DNA of 64,000 nucleotides from Bacillus sp. A301a_S52 (lineage in GTDB: Bacteria > Bacillota > Bacilli > Bacillales > Salisediminibacteriaceae), in the NCBI GenBank assembly GCA_024701455.1, contig JABXYP010000001.1:2670001-2734000 (forward strand), read 5' to 3'. The number at the start of each line of letters is the position of its first letter. Position 1 is the stretch's first letter. Of the stretch, positions 50,129 to 60,216 are shown one piece after another. The position numbers and the translations under genes were made by a program. The notes below the pieces were generated by a model. The model was not told the origin of the DNA and did no database searches. It was given only the letters and a program-made list of their open reading frames with translations.

Positions 50129-51037
50129 TTATTTTCGTCCAGCTTGAACGAGACAATTTTTTAAGTCGTCAGGTAACGGAGCATGAAAGATCATTTCGTC
50201 ACCTGTGCGCGGATGTATGAAACCTAAAAGTTCAGCATGTAATGCTTGACCGTTTATAGGAAAGTCATGTTTCTTCCGCGAACCATATTTAGGATCTCCT
50301 ACAATAGGGTAACCAATATATTTCATATGAGCTCTTATTTGATGGGTACGCCCAGTCTCAAGTTCGCAAGCGACATGTGTGTAGTTAGCAAACCTCTCTA
50401 TGACTTGAAAGTGGGTCACTGCTTCTCTTGCATGCATGTCAGTTACTTTCATGCGTTGGCGGTCTTCTGGATCTCTTCCAATAGGTGCATCAATCGTTCC
50501 TTTGTCATGTGGAATGACACCTGATACAAGCGCTTCATAACGACGCTTTGTCGTTTTGTTTTTTAACTGTTCCACTAATGATTCATGGGCAAGATCGTTT
50601 TTAGCTACCATTAACAACCCAGACGTGTCTTTATCAATTCGATGAACAATTCCCGGTCTTAAGACGCCATTAATTCCTGATAAATCTTGACAATGAGCCA
50701 TTAGACCATTTACGAGGGTGCCAGAGGCATGACCTGGTGCTGGGTGGACAACCATTCCTCTCGGCTTGTTGACAACGAGAACATCTTTATCTTCATAAAT
50801 AATATCTAGATCTAGGGGCTCTGCCTTTACTTCTAGTTCTTTGACTTCGGGCTCGTCCACGACCACCTCATCACCTAGCTGCATTTTATAATTGCTTTTA
50901 ACACGGGCTCCGTTAACAGCTACATGGCCGTCTTGAATCCACTGTTGGACAAGACTTCGAGACCAATCTGTTTGGTTCGTTAACCATTTATCTAACCTTG
51001 TACTTTTCTCTTCACTAATAAAAGTATATTTAGCCAT
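50129..51037 (-). CDS. rluD: RluD-family 23S rRNA pseudouridine synthase
   Basis: 302 residues: N-terminal S4 RNA-binding domain (1-75) and pseudouridine synthase domain with catalytic Asp in HRIDKDTSGLLMVAKN, plus YEDKDVLVVNKPRGMVVHP. Equivalent to B. subtilis YlyB, always between lspA and pyrR. Three bases downstream of lspA on the same strand. The target uridines (1911/1915/1917-type in E. coli) are an inference from the family. Confidence 0.93.
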   Translation of the reverse strand: MAKYTFISEEKSTRLDKWLTNQTDWSRSLVQQWIQDGHVAVNGARVKSNYKMQLGDEVVVDEPEVKELEVKAEPLDLDIIYEDKDVLVVNKPRGMVVHPAPGHASGTLVNGLMAHCQDLSGINGVLRPGIVHRIDKDTSGLLMVAKNDLAHESLVEQLKNKTTKRRYEALVSGVIPHDKGTIDAPIGRDPEDRQRMKVTDMHAREAVTHFQVIERFANYTHVACELETGRTHQIRAHMKYIGYPIVGDPKYGSRKKHDFPINGQALHAELLGFIHPRTGDEMIFHAPLPDDLKNCLVQAGRK

Positions 51038-51039
51038 AA

Positions 51040-51507
51040 TTAAGACTTCCTCTGTTTTTTTTCTTCTTTGAAAACATGTATAATCATCATAATCACGCCT
51101 GTAACAAGAGCTGAATCTGCCACGTTAAAAATTGGATAGTTATAAGAAAAAATATAGACATCGATAAAATCAACTACAGCTCCAAATAATAATCTGTCGA
51201 TGAAATTACCGATAGCCCCTCCAAGTAATAGCCCTAAAGAGACTCCAAACCACGCATTTCCTTTTGCGTACGTTTGAATGTAGTAAATAATCACCCCAAC
51301 AACTACAATAGTCACGATGATAAAAAACCACGTTTTTCCTTCTAGTATACCAAATGCTGCTCCAGGATTACGGTGTGATGTCAAATATAGGACATTTTCT
51401 ATGAGAGTTATGCTTTGTCTTAAATCCATATACTGTACGACTAGCCATTTAGTAAATTGATCGAAAATAATTACTGCCAGTGCAATAACATAATAACGCA
51501 ACGTCAT
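51040..51507 (-). CDS. lspA: Lipoprotein signal peptidase
   Basis: Membrane aspartyl protease that removes signal peptides from prolipoproteins. 155 residues, four membrane segments; catalytic aspartates in [11 protein letters not shown] and [11 protein letters not shown], and [12 protein letters not shown] near residue 50. The open frame continues upstream to 51642, but ATG 51507 directly after GGAGG gives the family length. Confidence 0.95.
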   Translation of the reverse strand: MTLRYYVIALAVIIFDQFTKWLVVQYMDLRQSITLIENVLYLTSHRNPGAAFGILEGKTWFFIIVTIVVVGVIIYYIQTYAKGNAWFGVSLGLLLGGAIGNFIDRLLFGAVVDFIDVYIFSYNYPIFNVADSALVTGVIMMIIHVFKEEKKQRKS

Positions 51508-51729
51508 GTTCCTCCATCTCATTTCTATCATTGTATGTACCCTTAGCATTTTAGCATAGCGTAAGAGAACAAACAATTGAAAACAAGAGAAGAACCATCT
51601 ACAAGTTAAATACTCTTCACCTAATATCTGTTCTCTTAGCATGCTAATGAACCCTTTTGTTCATGCAAAAATCATCGTTAATATCTACAATTGACATTGC
51701 TGTGTTCGACTTCAATACACATGACTACT

Positions 51730-51762
51730 AAAAAAATGTCTCTAAGAGGACCTTAGAGACAC
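51730..51762 (-). terminator. ileS terminator
   Basis: TGTCTCTAAGA / TCTTAGAGACA-type hairpin with GGAC loop followed on the minus strand by seven Ts; it ends the ileS transcript 12 bases after the stop. Confidence 0.9.
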
Positions 51763-51773
51763 TAAATTAGTTG

Positions 51774-54533
51774 TTAATAATGGTTAACGACTGTTTCAGT
51801 ACATTCTGGACATAAACCTGGATGATGATTGTTTTCTCCCAAGCTTGTAGACACGACCCAACAACGTTCACATGTTTCACCTTCTGCTCGTTCTACACGA
51901 ACAGCTATTTCTTCATACTCCACACTTTCTGCTGAGAGATCTGTCTTACGAGCAGTAACTGTCGTTCCAGACGTAATAAATAATTTATGCAAATCCTCAA
52001 TTGAATCAAGAAGGGTGCGATCTTCATCATCAGCATATACGGTCACATGTGCATGAAGACTCTTCTTAATTCCCTTATCGGCACGTGCTTCTTCCAGTGC
52101 CTTTAAGACATCATCTCGCAGAACCATAAATCGGTCCCATTTGCGGCACAAATCAGTAATATTAGTAAATGTTTGAACTTCAGGCATATCTGTTAGCTGC
52201 ACACTCGTTTCACTCACCGCAGGGATATGCTTCCAAACTTCATCTGCTGTATGAGACAAAATAGGGGAAACGAGCTTTACTAACGCCGTTAGAGTCTCGT
52301 ACATAACTGTTTGAATTCGTCTTCGACTGATGTGATCAGCATGTCTAATATAAAGGGTGTCTTTTGCAATGTCCATATAGAATGAGCTTAATTCGACTGT
52401 ACAAAAGTTGTGAATTTTATTATAGACGTTAGCGAATTGATACTCCTCATACCCTTTTTTCACGTCACTGACAAGATCATTAAGTTTTACGAGCATGTAT
52501 TGATCAACTTCTGCTAACTGATCATAAGCTACTGTATTTGTAGTTGGATCAAAGTCAGCCAAGTTACCTAAAAGGAATCTAAAGGTGTTACGAATTTTTC
52601 TATAGACTTCTGCTACTTGCTTTAAAATATCATCTGACACGCGAACATCAGCCTGATAATCAACTGATGCAACCCATAAACGTAAAATATCGGCACCGAG
52701 CTGCTTCATGACTTTGTTAGGAATGATTGTATTCCCGAGAGATTTACTCATTTTCTTCCCTACTCCGTCTAAAGTGAACCCATGGCTAATTACGGATTTA
52801 TAAGGTGCTTTTCCAGTCACTGCTACAGCTGTCGACAAGGACGAGTTAAACCAACCTCGATACTGGTCAGAACCTTCTAAATAGACATCTGCTGGACGTG
52901 TCAGATCATCCCGTTCTTCTAACACCGCTTGATGGGAAGAGCCAGAATCAAACCAAACATCCATAATGTCCGTTTCTTTAGTAAAATTGCCATTCGGACT
53001 ATGCGGAGAAGTGAAATCTTTTGGAAGCAAGTCTGTCGTTTCCCACTCAAACCAAATATTCGAGCCATGCTCACGAAATAGCTGTGACACGTGATCAATC
53101 GTTTCATCTGTAATTATCGGTTCACCATCTTCTCCGTAAAAAATTGGAATAGGTACACCCCAAGCTCGCTGACGAGAAATACACCAATCTCCCCTATCTC
53201 GAACCATATTATAAAGTCGGGTTTCTCCCCATTTTGGAAGCCATTCAACCGCTTCGATTTCACGAAGTAGTTCTTCTCTGAAATCTTTAATTGATGCAAA
53301 CCACTGAGCGGTTGCTCGGAAAATAACTGGCTTCTTCGTCCGCCAGTCATGTGGGTAAGAGTGTGTAATAAACGTAAGCTTTAATAAGGCGCCAGCTTCT
53401 TCAAGTTTCTCAGTAATCACTTTATTCGCTTCATCATAGAATAGACCTTCAAACATTGGCGCTTCATCGGTAAAGACACCTTTGTCATTTACAGGACATA
53501 ACACATCAAGACCGTATGTTTGCCCAACGAGATAGTCGTCTTCCCCGTGTCCTGGTGCCGTGTGCACACAACCAGTACCAGCATCTAGTGTCACGTGATC
53601 ACCAAGAATGACAAGCGATTCCCGATCGTAAAGGGGGTGTTTAGTTTTTGTTTTTTCCAAGTCACTTCCATTGAATGTTTGAACGATCTCGTAATGATCC
53701 CATTCAAATTCTTTCGCAAGCTGTTCAATCAACTCTTTAGCCACAACATAGGTGGCCTCCTCTACTTTCACGGATGCATATGTTAACTCTGGATGAAGAG
53801 CAATTGCTAAGTTAGCCGGAATTGTCCAAGGTGTAGTCGTCCAAATGACGAATTTCTCATCACCTTTCAAAACACCATTTCCTTCTATTACATCAAAAGC
53901 CACATAAATAGAAGGTGACCGTTTATCGTGATACTCGATCTCTGCTTCTGCTAAAGCTGATTCAGATGACGGTGACCAGTAAACAGGTTTTTTACCTTTG
54001 TAAATATAGCCTTTCTTCGCCATATCACCAAAGACTTTAATTTGTTGTGCTTCAAAATCATGCGTCAAGGTCACATAAGGATTATCCCAATCACCACGGA
54101 CGCCAAGTCGTTTAAACTGTTCTTTTTGTCGTTCAACCTGCTCAAGTGCATATTCCTCGCATTTTTGGCGAAATTCCGCCACCGTTAATTTTTTTCTGTC
54201 AACTTTTCCTTTTTTCGTTAGGGCTGTTTCAATAGGAAGACCGTGCGTATCCCAACCAGGGACATAAGGGGCATGGAATCCGCTCATTGATTTATAGCGC
54301 ACGATAAAATCTTTTAAAATCTTGTTCAGTGCATGCCCCATATGAATATCCCCATTTGCATAAGGGGGCCCATCATGCAGCACGAATAATGGACGTCCTT
54401 CTGTTCTTTTTTGTACTTGTTCATAAATTTTTTCTTCATCCCATTTAGCTTGCATCTCGGGCTCCCGATTAGGAAGGTTCCCTCTCATCGGAAAATCTGT
54501 TTTGGGCATAAGTAACGTATCTTTGTAATCCAT
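51774..54533 (-). CDS. ileS: Isoleucyl-tRNA synthetase
   Basis: Charges tRNA-Ile and edits misactivated valine. 919 residues: class I HIGH motif as HMGH at 64-67, KMSKS (KKMSKSLGN) near residue 595, the CP1 editing domain between, and a C-terminal zinc finger CERCWVV followed by [10 protein letters not shown]. Bacillus-type enzyme by length. Controlled by an isoleucine T-box upstream. Confidence 0.98.
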   Translation of the reverse strand: MDYKDTLLMPKTDFPMRGNLPNREPEMQAKWDEEKIYEQVQKRTEGRPLFVLHDGPPYANGDIHMGHALNKILKDFIVRYKSMSGFHAPYVPGWDTHGLPIETALTKKGKVDRKKLTVAEFRQKCEEYALEQVERQKEQFKRLGVRGDWDNPYVTLTHDFEAQQIKVFGDMAKKGYIYKGKKPVYWSPSSESALAEAEIEYHDKRSPSIYVAFDVIEGNGVLKGDEKFVIWTTTPWTIPANLAIALHPELTYASVKVEEATYVVAKELIEQLAKEFEWDHYEIVQTFNGSDLEKTKTKHPLYDRESLVILGDHVTLDAGTGCVHTAPGHGEDDYLVGQTYGLDVLCPVNDKGVFTDEAPMFEGLFYDEANKVITEKLEEAGALLKLTFITHSYPHDWRTKKPVIFRATAQWFASIKDFREELLREIEAVEWLPKWGETRLYNMVRDRGDWCISRQRAWGVPIPIFYGEDGEPIITDETIDHVSQLFREHGSNIWFEWETTDLLPKDFTSPHSPNGNFTKETDIMDVWFDSGSSHQAVLEERDDLTRPADVYLEGSDQYRGWFNSSLSTAVAVTGKAPYKSVISHGFTLDGVGKKMSKSLGNTIIPNKVMKQLGADILRLWVASVDYQADVRVSDDILKQVAEVYRKIRNTFRFLLGNLADFDPTTNTVAYDQLAEVDQYMLVKLNDLVSDVKKGYEEYQFANVYNKIHNFCTVELSSFYMDIAKDTLYIRHADHISRRRIQTVMYETLTALVKLVSPILSHTADEVWKHIPAVSETSVQLTDMPEVQTFTNITDLCRKWDRFMVLRDDVLKALEEARADKGIKKSLHAHVTVYADDEDRTLLDSIEDLHKLFITSGTTVTARKTDLSAESVEYEEIAVRVERAEGETCERCWVVSTSLGENNHHPGLCPECTETVVNHY

Positions 54534-54613
54534 TTAATAGCCTCCAGTCATTTTCTTCACACATTTATAGCTTACTCTCGTCACCTTTGTTATCTGCTTG
54601 GTGTTTCCAACGA

Positions 54614-54915
54614 CAAAAAACTCCTCGTCCTCAGAAAGGGACGAGAAGTAAACCCGCGGTACCACCCTCATAAGCTCCTTACTTATTTAAAAGCAAGTTA
54701 CTCACTCAAGCATCAGATAACGGTTATGATCCGGTGTTTCCTATTAGAAAAGAAGTCTTTTCGTTCAGAACACAGCTCCAGGGAGATATTCAAAACAAGC
54801 TTGGCACCGGACTTCCACCATCACCGGCTCGCTTTTGCCATATAACATGTTTTTACTGGCCCTTTCAACGCTTATATAACTATCATTGTCACATATGACC
54901 CACATTAATCATTTC
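54614..54915 (-). ncRNA. T-box riboswitch of ileS (specifier ATC)
   Basis: Minus-strand leader with the T-box sequence AGGGTGGTACCGCG (54655-54668), stem I apical GGTGATGGTGGAAGTCCGGTG (near 54795-54825), and specifier bulge GAATATCTCC in which ATC (54785-54787) is the isoleucine codon. It ends in a terminator (CTCGTCC / GGACGAG, 54624-54645, T-run to 54614) that competes with the antiterminator. Uncharged tRNA-Ile would prevent termination. Confidence 0.95.
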
Positions 54916-54927
54916 ATTTTAATGTAG

Positions 54928-54957
54928 AGTATAAGACTTCAAGACTAAGTATGTCAT
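54928..54957 (-). promoter_or_regulatory. Probable ileS promoter
   Basis: Minus strand: ATGACA (54952-54957), 18-base spacer, TATACT (54928-54933), just upstream of the T-box. A second pair TTGACG (55005-55010), 18 bases, TATACT (54981-54986) lies farther up. The rest of 54958-55016 holds no gene. Confidence 0.6.
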
Positions 54958-55016
54958 GGTGTTTGTCAAAATCTTATTAAAGTATAAGGGAAGGTCTTTT
55001 AGTACGTCAAGACCGA

Positions 55017-55520
55017 TTAAATATTTTCGTAATGTTCTTCCTCTTCTCGTTCGTTCAATGAATGAGATAAATCATCCCAATCTTCATTTCCTAGCATCTC
55101 AAGCTGCGCTTCCAGAAGCATTTTAAATCGCATGCGATACACAGACGCCTGTTTTTTTAATTCTTCTATTTCAAGAGCAACCTTACGGGATTTAGTTAAT
55201 GCTTCATTAATAATTCGATCAGCATTTTTCTCCGATTCTTTAATAATCAGTTTGGCTTCTTTATCCGCATTACGCTTCACATCTTCTGCTGTCTCTTGAG
55301 CTACGAGAATAGATTTATTCAAAGTCATTTCAATATTTGAGAAGTGCTCAAGCTTTTCTTCCAGTTCTTGAACTCTGTCGTAAAGTTCTTTCTTTTCTCT
55401 AATGACCATTTCATAATCTTTAATCATCTGGTCTAAAAATTCATTTACTTCATCTTCATCATAGCCTCTAAAACCTCTTGCAAATTCCTTATTATGAATA
55501 TCTAAGGGAGTTAATGGCAC
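55017..55520 (-). CDS. divIVA: Cell division initiation protein DivIVA
   Basis: 167-residue coiled-coil protein that binds curved membrane at poles and septa and recruits MinJ and chromosome-anchoring proteins. The N-terminal LTPLDIHNKEFARGFRGYDEDEVNEFLDQMI is the lipid-binding domain (Phe and Arg at the crossed loops), followed by long heptad coils (about 30-150). Last gene of the ylm/division cluster before ileS, the standard position. Confidence 0.97.
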   Translation of the reverse strand: MPLTPLDIHNKEFARGFRGYDEDEVNEFLDQMIKDYEMVIREKKELYDRVQELEEKLEHFSNIEMTLNKSILVAQETAEDVKRNADKEAKLIIKESEKNADRIINEALTKSRKVALEIEELKKQASVYRMRFKMLLEAQLEMLGNEDWDDLSHSLNEREEEEHYENI

Positions 55521-55601
55521 AGAAAAACACCTCCGAGTAGTTGTTGATTATGTCCTGATATTCGACACAATTTGGGTTAATTCCTTTATATTACGCCAAT
55601 C

Positions 55602-56375
55602 TTATTTTGGGAAGCCTAATATGAGGCGATACTTCCCTTTTTTCGTTTCTCCGTCAAACTGTAAAAGTTCACACCTTCCTTTACCTCTTAACGAAATCAT
55701 ATCACCTTCTGTGAGCTGATAAGATGGGTCATCAACCACTTTCCAATTCACCTTTACTTTTTCACCAGACACAGCCGGTTTAATTTTTGCCCTCGATATG
55801 TGGAATGCCTCGGAAAGCACATTATCTAGTCTTAGAGAGGAGACAGTGATAGCTCGTTCATCCCTCTCTTGATTAAACTGCAACACGTTTTCTTCCGGTA
55901 ATTCACGCAACGTAACATTTGTCTTTCCGACTGTCTGCAAATTCATCTGAACATATTCAGACACTTCTTTAGCCAAAATGAGTTGAAATCGTTGTTGATC
56001 GGAGATAATATCACCAAACTTGTCGCGTTTCATACCGATACTCATGAGTGATCCTAAAAGTTGCCTGTGCTCTAGTGTACTAAATTTTTTCGGATAATCT
56101 AGCTCAAAGAGGGTCGTCTTATAGTCATTTTTATCGGGAATAATATATTCAGGGTAAAGGAGCGCTCGTTTTCTTTCAGCGTTCTCATGACCACCCCAAA
56201 ACCCAAGTCGGACCGTTCTTTGGTCACCTATGATTAATTTTACAATCTCCTGTTGACGTGGATCGAGAAAATCTGTTAATTTCGGCCGATACTCCTCTTC
56301 CCCAATTCGTTTCCAATCTAAAACCTGATCAACGAAAGGGTGCTCATCTTTTCTAAAGTGTTCGTATAACGACAT
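55602..56375 (-). CDS. ylmH: S4-domain RNA-binding protein YlmH
   Basis: 257 residues; C-terminal S4 domain (about 180-250; SSLRLDNVLSEAFHISRAKI) and an N-terminal YlmH domain with WKRIGEEEYRPKLTDFLDPRQQEI and GFWGGHENAERKRALLYP. Recent work places YlmH in ribosome-associated quality control, acting on peptidyl-tRNA in stalled 50S subunits. RqcH of the same pathway lies at 31832-33547. ATG 56375. Confidence 0.93.
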   Translation of the reverse strand: MSLYEHFRKDEHPFVDQVLDWKRIGEEEYRPKLTDFLDPRQQEIVKLIIGDQRTVRLGFWGGHENAERKRALLYPEYIIPDKNDYKTTLFELDYPKKFSTLEHRQLLGSLMSIGMKRDKFGDIISDQQRFQLILAKEVSEYVQMNLQTVGKTNVTLRELPEENVLQFNQERDERAITVSSLRLDNVLSEAFHISRAKIKPAVSGEKVKVNWKVVDDPSYQLTEGDMISLRGKGRCELLQFDGETKKGKYRLILGFPK

Positions 56376-56399
56376 GACTTGTTTAATCTCCTTATGACA

Positions 56400-56663
56400 T
56401 CACATGAAAAAAGAAAATAAGTACCTCACACCATCCATTGCAAACCTAAGTGCAAACAATGCCACGATAGGAGAAATATCAATCATTCCGATAGGAGGGA
56501 TGATTCGTCTGAACGGCTCAAAAAAAGGTTCAACGAGTCTCCCAACACCTTGTCCAAAAGCCGATTCTCGTGCATTTGGTAGCCATGACATAAAAATATA
56601 TATAATACATATAAACCAGTAAATCTGCATGGCATTTAAAACGATTGTTGCAACTAATCCCAT
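56400..56663 (-). CDS. ylmG: YggT family membrane protein YlmG
   Basis: 87 residues, two membrane segments (about 4-28 and 60-85) around a conserved [24 protein letters not shown] loop. Found next to sepF in most Gram-positives and connected to division or septum organisation, but the function is unsettled. Lies between sepF and ylmH. Confidence 0.93.
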   Translation of the reverse strand: MGLVATIVLNAMQIYWFICIIYIFMSWLPNARESAFGQGVGRLVEPFFEPFRRIIPPIGMIDISPIVALFALRFAMDGVRYLFSFFM

Positions 56664-56691
56664 ATACTTTCACCTACCTCAAAAATATCTA

Positions 56692-57114
56692 TCATTCTTC
56701 AAACATCTCTGATATTGATCCAGATACATCAACATTATCTGGGGTACAAAGAAAAATGTTAGCTCCTAACTTTTGAATATCTCCACCAATAGCGTATACT
56801 GTCCCGCTCAAAAAATCCACAATTCTTTTCGCTTGCTCTCTAGATATACGTTGTAAATTGATAACAACAGCTTTGCGATTTTTCAAGTGATCAGCAATCT
56901 CTTGTGCCTCTTCATAACTGTGCGGCTCCAAAAGCAATACTTTCGCTTGGTTTTGGATGCTACTCAGACTAACTACGTTACGTCTGTCATTTGTAGGCCC
57001 TGTCTCTTTAGGTGTAAAAGAGGAGTTTTCTTCGTATTCCTCTACTTCCACTTCTTCTTCAGTATAGTCATCATCTAATTCAAAAAATCGCTTGAACTTA
57101 CGTTTAAATGTCAT
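56692..57114 (-). CDS. sepF: Cell division protein SepF
   Basis: Membrane-associated FtsZ partner that bundles filaments and helps septum formation. 140 residues: N-terminal amphipathic anchor ([12 protein letters not shown]), acidic linker, and core domain with [20 protein letters not shown] and [22 protein letters not shown] overlaps ylmE stop by four bases. Confidence 0.96.
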   Translation of the reverse strand: MTFKRKFKRFFELDDDYTEEEVEVEEYEENSSFTPKETGPTNDRRNVVSLSSIQNQAKVLLLEPHSYEEAQEIADHLKNRKAVVINLQRISREQAKRIVDFLSGTVYAIGGDIQKLGANIFLCTPDNVDVSGSISEMFEE

Positions 57115-57806
57115 GCTTTCACCTCTTTATCATGGCCTACAAGTGAAGAACCAATTCTAACAAACGTCGCACCTTCTTCAACCGCAATCTCAAAATCATT
57201 GGACATTCCCATTGATAATTCGGTACACGGAGCATGTGCAAAGTTTTTCGCTGCAATGGTTTCTTTCAGCTCTCTCAAGCTTTTAAATGTTTCTCTGAGT
57301 ATATCCTTATTATCGGTTAAAGGTGCCATCGTCATTAACCCCACTACTTCAATTGACGGATAATCGGCTAATTTTTGAATGAAAGGCAGTGTTTCATCTG
57401 ACGTTACTCCAGATTTAGACGACTCCCCACTTACATTCACTTGGACAAAGCATTTTATTTTAACAGATTCCCTAGCTCGCTTATTAATTTCTTTCGCTAA
57501 TGATAGCCTGTCCAAAGAATGAATATAATCATATGCATGAATAATCTTTTTAACTTTTTTAGATTGCAGATTCCCAATAAAATGCCACGTAGCTTTTCGA
57601 CCAAGGGCATCATGTTTTTCCATTGCTTCTTCCGGCCTGTTTTCACCTAGGTGTAACACCCCTGCATCAACAGCTTCTTTTGCTCTTTCTATAGAGACAT
57701 ATTTAGTTACAGCGATTATATGTATAAGTTCAGGGTTTCTTCCAGTACGTTTACACGCAGCACGAAGAACAGCTTGAATATCTTCATAGTTTTGCTTAAC
57801 TGACAA
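57111..57806 (-). CDS. ylmE: YggS/PLPBP family pyridoxal-phosphate homeostasis protein (YlmE)
   Basis: 231 residues, TIM-barrel PLP protein; Lys that binds PLP in [14 protein letters not shown], and [25 protein letters not shown] at the C-terminus. It keeps PLP pools balanced; direct enzymatic activity is not known. An in-frame ATG at 57854 lacks a site; TTG 57806, eight bases after AAGGAG, matches the 230-residue B. subtilis protein. Overlaps sepF. Confidence 0.92.
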   Translation of the reverse strand: MSVKQNYEDIQAVLRAACKRTGRNPELIHIIAVTKYVSIERAKEAVDAGVLHLGENRPEEAMEKHDALGRKATWHFIGNLQSKKVKKIIHAYDYIHSLDRLSLAKEINKRARESVKIKCFVQVNVSGESSKSGVTSDETLPFIQKLADYPSIEVVGLMTMAPLTDNKDILRETFKSLRELKETIAAKNFAHAPCTELSMGMSNDFEIAVEEGATFVRIGSSLVGHDKEVKA

Positions 57807-58203
57807 TCGACAATCTCCTTTCCTGGCAAACTTAAACACACACAGGTTAGTCACTACTTACTATTTTATCATTAAAGCTATTATATAGGCTAACCTCTTC
57901 TGTTTAAATGCCTTATTACTGAATCAATTGCTTTCGCATACAGGTGAGAAGGCGAAAAGCCTTTGGTTACGTCAAGTTATAATGTTATAAAGAAAACCAC
58001 TAAACGTCCCAGCCTTTCGCTTAAATATAAAATTATTTACCGTATACGTCCTGACTATTTGCTATGGATACACATTTATTGAAAAAGTCTAGACTTAAAG
58101 TAAAGTATAATGAATTCAAGTCAATCAAGCAATGGGTTGACACATTATCGGGTAAATTGTCGTACATTTTCGTCAACTGTGTGACTTACTTTCCTTTTTT
58201 TCG
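57807..58203 (-). promoter_or_regulatory. Gap between ylmC and ylmE with probable ylmE promoter
   Basis: 397 bases where B. subtilis has ylmD; no ORF for YlmD is present. On the minus strand TTGCTT (58127-58132), 17-base spacer and TATACT (58104-58109) make a probable sigma-A promoter for the ylmE-sepF-ylmG-ylmH-divIVA unit, about 300 bases before ylmE. A small hairpin AAGGC/GCCTT is at 57951-57965. Nothing else recognised. Confidence 0.5.
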
Positions 58204-58467
58204 TTAGTCATCGAAGGAAACAGGGCTATGTCCGCCTTTTTCAACACGTACCAAAATCACATCTGAGCCGATCTTTACAATGTTTTTCCAGGGGACGACT
58301 GTTTCGTCATCTTTCTGAAATAAATTTTTCATTCTCCCCCCACCAATTACGATAGCATCAACTCTTCCTTTTTCTAAATCAATATCGATGTCTGTTAAAT
58401 GGCCTAATAAACGTCCATCCGCCAAATTTACAATATCCTTTGATTGCAGCTCTGACATGTTCAACAT
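58204..58467 (-). CDS. ylmC: PRC-barrel domain protein YlmC/YmxH family
   Basis: 87 residues; single PRC-barrel with KDIVNLADGRLLGHLTDIDIDLEKG and EDDETVVPWKNIVKIGSDVILVRVE-type end. Function unknown; conserved between sigG and ylmD/ylmE in Bacillus. ATG 58467 after GGGGAG; a longer frame to 58503 lacks a site. Confidence 0.88.
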   Translation of the reverse strand: MLNMSELQSKDIVNLADGRLLGHLTDIDIDLEKGRVDAIVIGGGRMKNLFQKDDETVVPWKNIVKIGSDVILVRVEKGGHSPVSFDD

Positions 58468-58528
58468 ATTATTTCTCCCCTCTCGTCCTTTTGTCATCAT
58501 CATATGCAGCCCTGGAGAAGATATTTCT

Positions 58529-58555
58529 AAAAAAATAAACCTGCCGAGGCAGGTT
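58529..58555 (-). terminator. sigG terminator
   Basis: AACCTGC / GCAGGTT hairpin with CGAG loop, followed on the minus strand by TATTTTTTT. It overlaps the sigG stop codon. Confidence 0.9.
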
Positions 58556-59342
58556 ATTCTTTCGCATGTTTATTCATTTGAGTAATAGCTGCTTTTTCAA
58601 GACGTGAAACTTGTGCCTGCGAAATGCCAATTTCTTCAGCTACTTCCATTTGAGTTTTGCCTTGAAAGAAACGCATGTCCAAAATAATTTTTTCTCTTTC
58701 ATTTAATCGGATCATCGCTTCTTTAATCGCTATTTCTTCTATCCAATTTACATCCTTTTGCTTATCATCACTTATCTGGTCCATGACGTATATTGGATCA
58801 CCACCATCATTGTAGATCGGTTCAAATAAAGAAACAGGATCTTGGATGGCATCAAGAGCAAAGACCACTTCCTCTTTAGGCACTCCTAAAACTGCTGCAA
58901 TTTCTTGCACTGTTGGTTCTTTCTCTCTTTTCTTTTCGGCCATTAAGTTATCTCTCACTTGAAGAGCTTTGTATGCAATATCTCTAAGTGAACGAGACAC
59001 CCTAATTGGATTATTATCCCTTAAATAACGACGTATCTCTCCAATAATCATCGGCACAGCATACGTGGAGAATTTAACATTCTGCCCTAAATCAAAATTA
59101 TCAATTGATTTCATTAATCCGATACACCCTACTTGAAAAAGGTCATCCACATATTCCCCCCGGTTATTAAATCTTTGAATGACACTGAGAACGAGACGCA
59201 AATTCCCATTTACTAGTTTTTCGCGTGCATCAGCATCATCTTCTTCTTGCATTTGTTTAAACAGCACACGCATTTCCTTGTTTTTTAGAACAGGTAATGT
59301 GGATGTATCCACACCGCATATTTCCACTTTATTTCGTGACAA
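58554..59342 (-). CDS. sigG: RNA polymerase sigma-G factor (late forespore)
   Basis: Directs late forespore genes during sporulation. 262 residues; SRNKVEICGVDTSTLPVLKN start, region 2 GEYVDDLFQVGCIGLMKSIDNFD, region 3 and region 4 TQMEVAEEIGISQAQVSRLEKAA match B. subtilis SigG closely. TTG 59342 is six bases after GGGAGGG and gives the expected start; ATG 59357 is in frame but precedes the site. Preceded by a sigma-F-type promoter, consistent with forespore expression. Confidence 0.97.
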   Translation of the reverse strand: MSRNKVEICGVDTSTLPVLKNKEMRVLFKQMQEEDDADAREKLVNGNLRLVLSVIQRFNNRGEYVDDLFQVGCIGLMKSIDNFDLGQNVKFSTYAVPMIIGEIRRYLRDNNPIRVSRSLRDIAYKALQVRDNLMAEKKREKEPTVQEIAAVLGVPKEEVVFALDAIQDPVSLFEPIYNDGGDPIYVMDQISDDKQKDVNWIEEIAIKEAMIRLNEREKIILDMRFFQGKTQMEVAEEIGISQAQVSRLEKAAITQMNKHAKE

Positions 59343-59377
59343 TGGTTTCCCTCCCATCAGGAGATAAGTTACAAAAT

Positions 59378-59406
59378 CAGTATCTCCTTGAGAGGGAAAT
59401 TTATGC
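59378..59406 (-). promoter_or_regulatory. Sigma-F-type promoter of sigG
   Basis: Minus strand: GCATA (59402-59406), 14-base spacer, GGAGATACTG (59378-59387). This fits the forespore (sigma-F) consensus of GYATA and GGNNANANTR and lies about 35 bases upstream of the sigG start, matching the known sigma-F control of sigG. Confidence 0.8.
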
Positions 59407-59468
59407 AGGGGATCCTAGGTGAGAAATTAGATCACATCTTCTATTCCATTGTGCCGCAACTAATTGAG

Positions 59469-60188
59469 CTAGATCATTTTATTAAATTCTTTTTGTAACC
59501 GTTTAATAATTCTTTTTTCAAGACGAGAGATATATGATTGTGAAATCCCAAGTAGATCAGCCACATCTTTTTGTGTCTTTTCTTCTTCACCAGCTAATCC
59601 AAATCGCAGCTCCATAATTTGTTTTTCTCGGCTATTTAAGCTCGTTAACGCTTTAACAAGGAGTTTTCTGTCAACTTTATCTTCTATTCCTTTCGTGATA
59701 ATATCTTCTTCTGTACCTAGGACATCAGACAACAACAATTCATTTCCATCCCAATCGATATTTAATGGCTCATCAAACGACACTTCAGAGCGCAATTTGT
59801 TGTTTCGTCTTAAATACATCAAAATTTCATTCTCAATACATCTTGAAGCATAGGTAGCTAACTTTATTTTCTTCTCCGGATTAAAGGTATTAACTGCCTT
59901 AATTAAACCAATCGTTCCAATACTAATTAAATCTTCAATATTAATGCCAGTATTTTCGAACTTACGTGCGATGTAAACAACAAGCCGTAAATTTCGTTCA
60001 ATGAGCATAGCCCGTACCGACTCATCTCCATCAGGCAATTTCTGCAATAGGTACGCTTCTTCTTCTTTAGAAAGTGGGGGTGGGAGTGCTTCACTTCCCC
60101 CTATGTAATACACTTCCTTTGATTTTAAATTTAATTTTTTCAGCAATTTGTACCATAAAAGTTTTAAACGGATCGTATATTTTTTCAC
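59469..60188 (-). CDS. sigE: RNA polymerase sigma-E factor precursor (early mother cell)
   Basis: 239 residues; made as pro-sigma-E and cut by SpoIIGA. The basic amphipathic pro-sequence (1-27) is followed by [20 protein letters not shown], which contains the cleavage area, then region 2 [25 protein letters not shown], and region 4 [23 protein letters not shown]. Directly downstream of spoIIGA in the same operon. Confidence 0.97.
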   Translation of the reverse strand: MKKYTIRLKLLWYKLLKKLNLKSKEVYYIGGSEALPPPLSKEEEAYLLQKLPDGDESVRAMLIERNLRLVVYIARKFENTGINIEDLISIGTIGLIKAVNTFNPEKKIKLATYASRCIENEILMYLRRNNKLRSEVSFDEPLNIDWDGNELLLSDVLGTEEDIITKGIEDKVDRKLLVKALTSLNSREKQIMELRFGLAGEEEKTQKDVADLLGISQSYISRLEKRIIKRLQKEFNKMI

Positions 60189-60216
60189 ATAAACGCCTCC
60201 TTAACATGTTATGAAC

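Noticed and set aside
57844..57896. Inverted repeat AGGTTAG...CTAACCT as terminator
   Set aside because: Only seven pairs with a 39-base loop, and no T-run; likely chance.
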